From a virus, in the IMG/VR virus record IMGVR_UViG_3300025131_000290, positions 1 to 29,140 of that record: a stretch of DNA of 29,140 nt; one strand, given 5' to 3'. Position numbers and translations under genes: made by a program. The notes below the pieces were generated by a model that worked only from the letters and a program-made list of their open reading frames with translations, had not been told where the DNA came from and made no database searches. Positions 24,154 to 29,140 of this stretch are shown piece after piece; position 1 is the stretch's first letter, and every line of letters starts with the position of its first letter.

Positions 24154-24564
24154 TTAATAATTACCAGTAGTAACTTCTTTTGATAAATTAACTTTTCCTT
24201 GTATTAATCTTGTCACATTAGCAGTATTACCACTACCAGACACTATTTCTAAATCATAAAAAGCACTACCAAAAGATAAATTAGAAGATGTAGCGTGGCT
24301 GATATAAATTCCAATACTACCCGATGTAGGTGGCTTTGATGCAGCATTTCCTCCGGAACCACTTAAATTCAAACCAGTTCCATCAGACATTAAACTTGAA
24401 GATAATGTTAAATAAGTATTTGAACCACCTATAGAATCTTTTAATTGCATTTTTGCTACATAACCTGTTAAATCAACTGGATCTCCAGCTGAATCTTTAT
24501 AAACTAATTCAAAATCTGTTGTTGCTCCCTGTTCGATAGTAAATGAAAAAGTACCTGCGGCCAT
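24154..24564 (-). CDS. Small beta-rich structural protein (BppU-N-like theme)
   Basis: The product is 136 residues. It opens with FSFTIEQGATTDFELVYKDS followed by DPVDLTGYVAKMQLKD, then a Ser/Gly-rich middle and VTRLIQGKVNLSKEVT at the end. The theme of an ordered-beta domain with DLTGY..KMQ..D recalls the N-terminal domain of baseplate upper proteins (BppU-type) and small proteins near fibre genes in marine phages. I choose the ATG at 24564, with GGAGG 6 bases upstream, over an upstream in-frame TTG. The gene precedes the tail fibre with a gap of about ten bases, so a role in fibre attachment or decoration is plausible but unproven. Confidence 0.6.
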   Translation of the reverse strand: MAAGTFSFTIEQGATTDFELVYKDSAGDPVDLTGYVAKMQLKDSIGGSNTYLTLSSSLMSDGTGLNLSGSGGNAASKPPTSGSIGIYISHATSSNLSFGSAFYDLEIVSGSGNTANVTRLIQGKVNLSKEVTTGNY

Positions 24565-24590
24565 AAAATCCTCCAATAAATATTATTATT

Positions 24591-24605
24591 CATCTATAAA
24601 TATCA
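24591..24605 (-). promoter_or_regulatory. Promoter-like motif upstream of the 136-residue gene
   Basis: The coding strand reads GATATTTATAGATGAA, with TATAAATA on the opposite strand at 24595-24602. It differs from the consensus at one position (G for T). The start codon is 31 bases downstream. Confidence 0.55.
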
Positions 24606-24608
24606 ATA

Positions 24609-24646
24609 TAAAAAGAAAAACTCCTCAAATTAAAAAGGGTTTTTTC
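24609..24646 (-). terminator. Possible weak terminator after GIY-YIG gene
   Basis: On the minus strand an imperfect stem (AAAAAC/GTTTTT with inner mismatches) is followed by a T-rich run interrupted by one C. It falls between the endonuclease stop and the next promoter-like motif, but the stem is poor. Confidence 0.35.
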
Positions 24647-24656
24647 TATTGTTTAT

Positions 24657-25220
24657 TTATTTGATTTTGATAAATTTACCAACATCATTCCTTTTCATAT
24701 TTCTTTCTGAAAGGGCTTTGCATCTTTTATTATATCTATCAGTTCCTTCTTCATCACCATATCTATCAATAAACCAATCTAATGAAAATCGACCTTTGGC
24801 TTTTTCTTTCATTTTTTTGATTGATTCTGGTTTTTGTTTTTTACCGTACATTCCGTTTTTTTTACCTTTAGTCATATTGGACATCTTTTCAACAAATACT
24901 TTATATTTATCTGAATCATATAAACCTTCCCACATATTTCCACCTGATTCTGTATTATAAGTATCATTATACCCAATTTTCACCGAATCGTATTTTTCAA
25001 TAAAAAATCTTTCTAATTCCGATGATTCTTCTTTTTTGACTTCCGCTATAATTTCTTTTTCAAAATTATCCCATCCATATTTTCTGATAGCTGAATGTAT
25101 TGTATAACTGCCATTATGTTCAGAAACATATTTATGTTCATTCATTCTACTATCAAAATCTCTCGCTCTTCCTATGTAACATTTTCCACTCGGACTTGTT
25201 AATTTATATATCACTTCCAT
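24657..25220 (-). CDS. GIY-YIG homing endonuclease with NUMOD3-like motif
   Basis: This 187-residue protein is a probable free-standing homing endonuclease. The N-terminal nuclease domain shows VIYKLT and KCYIGRARD (the GIY and YIG elements, with the catalytic Arg after YIG), a Glu in ELERFFIEKYDS, and GYNDTYNTESGG as the closing Asn motif. A DNA-contact motif of NUMOD3 type follows: KGKKNGMYGKKQKPESIKKM. Start: ATG at 25220, with GGAG upstream; an in-frame ATG 4 codons earlier overlaps that site. It lies between a capsid terminator and a weaker terminator and has its own promoter-like motif, so it is a single-gene unit inserted in the structural cluster. The recognition site is unknown; adjacent structural genes are the usual targets of such enzymes. 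Confidence 0.85.
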   Translation of the reverse strand: MEVIYKLTSPSGKCYIGRARDFDSRMNEHKYVSEHNGSYTIHSAIRKYGWDNFEKEIIAEVKKEESSELERFFIEKYDSVKIGYNDTYNTESGGNMWEGLYDSDKYKVFVEKMSNMTKGKKNGMYGKKQKPESIKKMKEKAKGRFSLDWFIDRYGDEEGTDRYNKRCKALSERNMKRNDVGKFIKIK

Positions 25221-25240
25221 AAAATTCTCCATAAAACTCT

Positions 25241-25255
25241 CATATATAAATATAG
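25241..25255 (-). promoter_or_regulatory. Promoter-like motif upstream of GIY-YIG gene
   Basis: The coding strand reads CTATATTTATATATGAGA; the reverse strand carries TATAAATA at 25245-25252. It is placed just after the capsid terminator and 25 bases before the endonuclease start. Confidence 0.6.
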
Positions 25256-25262
25256 TGAATAT

Positions 25263-25294
25263 AAAAAAAAGAGGGAAATAAATCCCTCTTTTTT
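25263..25294 (-). terminator. Rho-independent terminator after the capsid gene
   Basis: On the minus strand an AAGAGGGA/TCCCTCTT stem of 8 bp with a 6-base loop is followed by a run of eight T. It lies about 30 bases past the gp23-like stop codon. The A-run on the other side makes it usable in both directions. Confidence 0.85.
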
Positions 25295-25321
25295 ATGTTT
25301 TAACTTTTATTTTATGTTAAA

Positions 25322-27049
25322 TTACACCAAGTTTAAATCCTTGATTGCGATTTTACCATAAAATTCCGGCCGGATCATCTTCTTAGCATATCGAGTCATC
25401 ACACCCTTACGAGGAGTAAAGTCAGATGGATCATATACCAATGGAGTCATAATCAGCGGTACATACGGAGCATATACAGCACCTGTTTCAAGGAAGTTAC
25501 TTCCTCTGAAACCTACAAGAATCTGATTTTCTGTCATATAAGGATTCTTATAAACAGTCCAACGATTCTGTAGTGAACCGATAGCTTGTACACCAGCTGC
25601 GAAAGCTTGTTTATTACCATCCGTAGCTACACCATATCCAGGAATTGATTCAAGGATTGTTGCCACTTTAGGTGAACAAACAACGAAGTTAGCTCCACCT
25701 CTCATAGTTAACCTATGAATTTCATTAGATACTTTTTGTATCTTTGAAACAAGTGTCTGCCACCATTCGAATCGTGTTCCATAGAATGTTGTAATAGCCC
25801 AAGCAGATTCACCAGTACCTGAACCATCATAATCTTCACCTGGAGTTACTGACCAATAGTCTTGAGTAACTGCGTCTGCTACTAACATATCAAGGATTTC
25901 TAAATCGATTTCCAATGAGATGTATTCAGACAACATTGAAGTTAACTCAGCTTCAGCGTCTACACTATGGTAGGCGTTCAAGTCTTGAGCCAATTCAGGT
26001 GTCCATACAGCTTTCAACTTACGAGTCTTAGCAACAATTGCTTGACTTCTTAATTGTAAGTCAACTTCAGGTATTGCTAATGTATCAGCAGTAGCATCAC
26101 CAGCAGTATCTTCAAAGTCACCACGAGCTGCAGCAGTAGGTTGTTGTGAATAAATCAAACTAAGTGTTTCAGCTGGATTATCACCTAAAGTTGCCAATGC
26201 TGAAGCAGAAACAACAAATTTTATTGTATTGTCTGTTGCATTGTAAGCCGTAAACTGTGGAAGTTGTGATACATAATCAGTTTGGTTACTACCTGATATG
26301 TTGAATGACCTAACAGCTTTAACATCAGGTCTAGTAAGATCTCCAGCACCAAATGTTATAGTAAACAATTCAGTACTTGCTAATGAAGATGAAAACTCTT
26401 GGTTAAAGTTAATATCTTTATAAGTTGCAGAACCAGAACTGTAGTTACCAGTAGTTGGAGTTCCAGCGTTCCCACCAGCTGGTGCGAAATTCACATTAGA
26501 TGGAGAGTTAATTGAATAGTCATAACGACCTTCACCATACAAACCACCAACACCGTAAGGAGCTGTTGAACCAGATGGACTTTCAGGACCAGTTTTACCT
26601 TGCAATGAATCATTACTACCACCAGGTACGTTTACATCATTGTTTGTACCAAAACCTTCGGCCTGTGAACCAGCAGTTGTCTTACCATATTTAAAGTCAA
26701 GATAAAATACAAGACCAGATGGTAAGTTCATTGGTTGAACTGACACAAATTCTTGAGCTGCTAACTCACCAAAGATTCTACGAACCAATGGAAGTGCAAC
26801 ACCTGACCATTCTTCTGAACTAGCACCTGCTGAAGAACCTGCGGCTCTACCACCGGTTCCAGATGCTTCTGAAATTAACTGACGAGCTTGGTTTTCCAAC
26901 ATCGTAGCCATTCCACTTTTTTGAAAATCCTCATTTAAACCATCAAGAAGACCAGTCTTATCCCATTTAGAGACAAGAGCTTTAGACTCTTCTGCTTGTT
27001 TTTTATAAGGACTAGCCCCTAAAAGGGCATCGTTAATATAATCACTCAT
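25322..27049 (-). CDS. 23: Major capsid protein, gp23-like
   Basis: This 575-residue protein forms the hexamers of the T4-type head. Recognisable gp23 features are LPLVRRIFGELAAQEFVSVQ followed by MNLPSGLVFYLDFKYG near residue 100, the conserved RKLKAVWTPELAQDLNAYHS around residue 345, then AEAELTSMLSEYISLEID, and a C-terminus rich in conserved aromatics (ARYAKKMIRPEFYGKIAI). T4 gp23 has 521 residues; the extra length lies in a Gly/Ser/Thr-rich stretch around residues 130-290, probably a surface-exposed insertion. The N-terminal ~65 residues would be the delta region cut off by the prohead protease. The ATG has AGGAG 9 bases upstream. It follows the scaffold gene closely and ends at a strong terminator, so scaffold and capsid share one message. 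Confidence 0.92.
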   Translation of the reverse strand: MSDYINDALLGASPYKKQAEESKALVSKWDKTGLLDGLNEDFQKSGMATMLENQARQLISEASGTGGRAAGSSAGASSEEWSGVALPLVRRIFGELAAQEFVSVQPMNLPSGLVFYLDFKYGKTTAGSQAEGFGTNNDVNVPGGSNDSLQGKTGPESPSGSTAPYGVGGLYGEGRYDYSINSPSNVNFAPAGGNAGTPTTGNYSSGSATYKDINFNQEFSSSLASTELFTITFGAGDLTRPDVKAVRSFNISGSNQTDYVSQLPQFTAYNATDNTIKFVVSASALATLGDNPAETLSLIYSQQPTAAARGDFEDTAGDATADTLAIPEVDLQLRSQAIVAKTRKLKAVWTPELAQDLNAYHSVDAEAELTSMLSEYISLEIDLEILDMLVADAVTQDYWSVTPGEDYDGSGTGESAWAITTFYGTRFEWWQTLVSKIQKVSNEIHRLTMRGGANFVVCSPKVATILESIPGYGVATDGNKQAFAAGVQAIGSLQNRWTVYKNPYMTENQILVGFRGSNFLETGAVYAPYVPLIMTPLVYDPSDFTPRKGVMTRYAKKMIRPEFYGKIAIKDLNLV

Positions 27050-27066
27050 GATTATTTTCTCCTAAT

Positions 27067-28080
27067 TTACTTAATTATACCAGCGAGTTTCTTGAACCTG
27101 TTAGCAACTTGTGCTTCTTCAGTAATCACTTTCTTTGATTCTGTAGAAGGTTTTGTTGAACTAACAGCTGAACTAGCTGATTCGTTAACACTATTTCTTT
27201 TTGTAATTGAACCATTATCACCGAACTGTTCTGCAAGTGTAGAATAAACAAGTTTAATCTCTCTTGTAGTTTGTGCTCTGTCAAATGTTTCAACCACCTT
27301 TAATTTCTGACCGTTATCCAAAGAATATTCTTTGAACAATTTGTTTGTAAATAAAAGTTTAGCATTCAAGATGTTTACTTCATGAAGTTTGTCTTTTAAG
27401 AAATGAACGGCTTCTTTGTATTGATCAAGTTCAGATTGAACAGCTGAAATTTCTGTTGATTCCTCAACTTCTTCTTCATCATCTTCATCATCATCATCAT
27501 CATCATCATCTTCTGTAAATAAAGATTCATCGATTTCAAGTTCTTCATCAACTGTTTCATCGTCTGATGTATCAGCTTCATCAACTGTTTCATCGTCTGA
27601 TTCATCAGCTTCATCAACTGTATCTTCGTCTGATGTTTCATCTTCAGAAAGTTCAGATTCAAGTTCACGAATTATAGCTTCAAGGTCGAGTTCTTCTTCT
27701 TCAACTTCTTCCTCATCCTCATCACCATATCCTTCTTCTTCATCTTCAACAACTACTGGAGCATACTTGACACCATTGATTTCAATGACACCTTCTTCTT
27801 CCATTTCAGCTTCTTCATCACCGAACTCTTCTTCACCGCCTACTTCTTCGTCTTCTTCGTAAGCTTCTTCTGCGGGAATTTCTTCCTCTTCCTCACCACC
27901 TTCTTCACCACCTACTTCTTCTTCGCCTTCAAATTCATCATCGTCTTCACGAAGTTTAGCAGATAACATAGATTGTAATTGAGGTGTGAATGCTTCTTCT
28001 AACGCCATCTTTGCATTTGCAAGAGCTGTTTCTCGAACTGCTTTAGCATCTGCGATAGCTTCTTTCAAAATATCACCCAT
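27067..28080 (-). CDS. 22: Prohead core scaffolding protein, gp22-like
   Basis: The protein has 337 residues and is extremely acidic in its middle (Glu/Asp tracts with an 8-residue Asp run). A helical N-terminus (GDILKEAIADAKAVRETAL) and a helical C-terminal part end in VANRFKKLAGIIK. Position immediately upstream of the gp23-like capsid gene, acidity and a terminal RF motif all fit T4 gp22, the internal scaffold that the prohead protease removes during maturation. Sequence identity to gp22 is weak, so the call rests largely on gene order. I place the start at the ATG at 28080, with GAGGAG 7 bases upstream; an in-frame GTG 15 bases earlier overlaps that site and is unlikely. A 33-bp tandem repeat and a trinucleotide run lie in the acidic region. 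gp20 (portal) and gp21 (protease) are not in the window. Confidence 0.75.
   Translation of the reverse strand: MGDILKEAIADAKAVRETALANAKMALEEAFTPQLQSMLSAKLREDDDEFEGEEEVGGEEGGEEEEEIPAEEAYEEDEEVGGEEEFGDEEAEMEEEGVIEINGVKYAPVVVEDEEEGYGDEDEEEVEEEELDLEAIIRELESELSEDETSDEDTVDEADESDDETVDEADTSDDETVDEELEIDESLFTEDDDDDDDDEDDEEEVEESTEISAVQSELDQYKEAVHFLKDKLHEVNILNAKLLFTNKLFKEYSLDNGQKLKVVETFDRAQTTREIKLVYSTLAEQFGDNGSITKRNSVNESASSAVSSTKPSTESKKVITEEAQVANRFKKLAGIIK
27486..27511. repeat. (ATC)n microsatellite encoding poly-Asp
   Basis: An uninterrupted run of about eight ATC/TCA trinucleotides on the plus strand encodes a stretch of Asp in the gp22-like scaffold. Runs like this readily change length by slippage. 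Confidence 0.85.
27545..27643. repeat. 33-bp tandem repeat, three copies, in scaffold gene
   Basis: Three consecutive 33-base units begin at 27545, 27578 and 27611, each starting TCATCAACTGT on the plus strand. They encode an 11-residue acidic unit with the theme DEADxSDDETV. Copies one and two differ only near their ends; the third is more diverged. Confidence 0.85.
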
Positions 28081-28153
28081 GATATTTCTCCTCACATTGT
28101 GTGTATTTAATAAGTTTATTAGGAAACTTAATCAAGTTTTTCGGTATGTTTAG

Positions 28154-28184
28154 ACACGATATAAAGTCCGACCAATCATCGTGT
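28154..28184 (-). other. Leader hairpin upstream of the scaffold gene
   Basis: ACACGAT and ATCGTGT form a perfect 7-bp stem with a 17-base loop. It starts about a dozen bases downstream of the promoter-like motif, inside the unusually long (about 110-base) leader of the gp22-like gene. A second short stem, AAGTTT/AAACTT at 28112-28129, follows nearer the start codon. The function is unknown; message stabilisation or translational control is possible. Confidence 0.4.
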
Positions 28185-28195
28185 ATTTAGTTTTG

Positions 28196-28210
28196 TATAT
28201 ATAAATATAG
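28196..28210 (-). promoter_or_regulatory. Promoter-like motif upstream of scaffold/capsid unit
   Basis: The coding strand reads CTATATTTATATATAC, one of nine intergenic copies of the same AT-rich motif. It lies about 120 bases before the gp22-like start, the longest spacing of the set. The opposite strand contains TATAAATA at 28200-28207. Confidence 0.55.
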
Positions 28211-28237
28211 TTTAGTTAAAAAAACCTTTAATAAATC

Positions 28238-28468
28238 TTAATAATCTCTATTATTATCCTTCATTTGGTTATATTTATGTCGAGATTTCTGTAAATTCTT
28301 CTTTTCTCGTTTAACCATTGATGGTTTTTCATAATATGAACGATTCCTTAACTCTACCATCAATTCACTTTCTTTGACCATTCTTTTAAATTTCTTTAAT
28401 GCATATTCAACATTATTGTTTCTTACATCTACCTTTAAACCAGTTAATGGTTTTTGTTTTCTTGCCAT
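28238..28468 (-). CDS. rpsU: Phage-encoded ribosomal protein bS21
   Basis: This 76-residue protein matches the bS21 family along most of its length. Residues 13-29 (VDVRNNNVEYALKKFKR) correspond to the family pattern V.VR.N....AL..FKR, residues 39-50 (ELRNRSYYEKPS) to the conserved E.R.R..YEKP, and a basic helical tail follows. bS21 sits on the small ribosomal subunit near the 3' end of 16S rRNA, where the anti-Shine-Dalgarno sequence lies, and acts in initiation. Aquatic phages are known to carry this gene. Start choice: ATG with GAGAGG a few bases upstream. It lies directly upstream of the scaffold and capsid genes, which suggests late expression. The inferred role is to replace or supplement host bS21 and favour phage messages. 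Confidence 0.88.
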   Translation of the reverse strand: MARKQKPLTGLKVDVRNNNVEYALKKFKRMVKESELMVELRNRSYYEKPSMVKREKKNLQKSRHKYNQMKDNNRDY

Positions 28469-28469
28469 A

Positions 28470-28958
28470 TTAACCTCTCACTTGTATTCTATTTTTCATA
28501 AACATTCCAATTACCTTATCTAGGTGTTTACCATCTACATCTAATATAAATGTTGCGCCTTTACCTACACCTATATCATAATCTTTACCAATTTTTAATC
28601 TAAGTTTAGCCAGTATCTTATTAACTTTTAATTTATCAATGATAGGTATTTGTAATTGTTTTCTTTTAGCTTCCATCAAATCTTTAATTGTTTCTCTGAT
28701 AGTTTGTCTTATTTTATCTTCAATACTTTCATTCTGGTTCATACCTTCTAAAAATTTATTTGCCATATATCTTTCTCTTTTGTATTCTGCTTTAACCCAT
28801 TTCTTTCTCATTGTTTCAGGCATTTCAGATAAATCAACACCTTCATTGTTTACCATCCAAGCAACTCTACGAGCATCAGAATTATAAGTTTTCTTATATC
28901 TGTTCTCTTCAAGAGTTTTGAACCACTTTTTGATTTCTTTAACTGTTGTTCTCTTCAT
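28470..28958 (-). CDS. Unknown protein upstream of phage bS21
   Basis: The product is 162 residues, strongly basic and mostly helical. The N-terminal half is rich in Lys, Arg and Glu (for example around residues 1-60). The C-terminal third has an alternating pattern containing IGKDYDIGVGKGATFILDVD, which looks like a small alpha/beta domain and ends in IQVRG. The start is an ATG that overlaps the preceding stop (TAATG), with an AGGA site upstream. Its end carries the Shine-Dalgarno sequence of the bS21 gene, so the two are probably translated together. The basic composition could suit nucleic-acid or ribosome contact, but that is inference. I do not recognise the family. Confidence 0.75.
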   Translation of the reverse strand: MKRTTVKEIKKWFKTLEENRYKKTYNSDARRVAWMVNNEGVDLSEMPETMRKKWVKAEYKRERYMANKFLEGMNQNESIEDKIRQTIRETIKDLMEAKRKQLQIPIIDKLKVNKILAKLRLKIGKDYDIGVGKGATFILDVDGKHLDKVIGMFMKNRIQVRG

Positions 28959-29140
28959 TATCTAATCCTTTTTATGTTCTTATTAAGAAGTGTAAGTATT
29001 TCTATTAATTTTCTAGCACTCTTATGATATTTTTTACCCCACTTCACGGCTTTATCTTTATTTAATTTCTTTACATTATCTTCTAACTCATTAAATAAAT
29101 CTGCCAAGACAAAACCAACTTTATCTTCTGGAGTATAGTG
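28958..29140 (-). CDS. Unknown small phage protein, C-terminal part only
   Basis: This open frame enters from the right edge of the window and encodes the last 60 residues of a lysine-rich, probably helical protein that ends in NKNIKRIR. Its stop codon overlaps the next start as TAATG, which is typical of translationally coupled phage genes. The 5' end lies outside the window, so total length and function cannot be judged. It is transcribed with the 162-residue gene and bS21 downstream. I do not recognise the family. Confidence 0.7.
   Translation of the reverse strand, partial: HYTPEDKVGFVLADLFNELEDNVKKLNKDKAVKWGKKYHKSARKLIEILTLLNKNIKRIR

Noticed and set aside
25322-27049. Possible gp24-like vertex protein instead of major capsid
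   Set aside because: Its place right after the scaffold, its length and the RKLKA.WT.EL.QDL motif favour gp23; no second capsid paralogue is in the window.
27396-27668. Minus-strand open frame rich in Met, Lys and Asn
   Set aside because: It is an alternate frame of the Asp/Glu repeats in the scaffold gene; the poly-Met run is the frame-shifted ATG of the trinucleotide repeat.
1-29140. tRNA genes, CRISPR arrays, integrase or insertion sequences
   Set aside because: No cloverleaf-like sequence, regularly spaced repeats, transposase or integrase coding region was seen on either strand.

Overview
The window is a stretch of the virion-structure region of a T4-like (myovirus) phage genome. It is AT-rich, tightly packed, and every supported gene lies on the minus strand, so the genes read from base 29140 down to base 1. 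No tRNA, rRNA, CRISPR or insertion sequence was seen. The proteins resemble those of uncultivated marine T4-like phages. The host is not settled. The C-terminus of the tail fibre resembles a trailer common in Bacteroidota proteins, but nearly all genes have strong Shine-Dalgarno sites, and the phage bS21 looks at least as proteobacterial as Bacteroidota-like.

Layout in transcription order. (1) Head module, 29140-25300: two small unknown proteins, a phage-encoded ribosomal protein bS21, an acidic gp22-like scaffold with Asp-rich repeats, and the gp23-like major capsid protein followed by a clear terminator. (2) 25220-22305: a free-standing GIY-YIG endonuclease with its own promoter-like motif, a small beta-rich protein, and a collagen-like tail fibre. 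(3) Neck and tail completion, 22242-18181: a gp13-like protein, a second GIY-YIG endonuclease, a gp14-like protein, an overlapping 44-residue basic protein, an unknown protein, a gp15-like tail terminator and a coiled-coil protein. (4) Tail tube and sheath, 18069-13298: two tandem paralogous sheath proteins and one gp19-like tube. (5) Tail assembly and baseplate, 13176-3806: a GH108 lysozyme, a gp26-like chaperone with an out-of-frame gp51-like extension (probable programmed frameshift), a small unknown, the tape measure, a tube-initiator-like baseplate protein, a LysM (gp53-like) protein and a large hub-like protein. (6) 3757-1: a short family-A DNA polymerase-like protein, a large unknown protein and a partial unknown protein.

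Regulation. Nine intergenic copies of one motif (coding strand ATATTTATATATGA) lie 25-120 bases upstream of start codons and divide the region into transcription units. Several are paired with a rho-independent terminator just before them, so the tube gene and one endonuclease form single-gene units. The motif contains the T4 late-promoter octamer TATAAATA exactly, but on the strand opposite to the genes.

The most interesting items are the orientation of this promoter-like motif, the +1/-2 frameshift that would join gp26-like and gp51-like chaperones, the polymerase within the baseplate operon, the phage bS21, and the duplicated sheath genes, whose 5' ends appear to have been homogenised at the DNA level.
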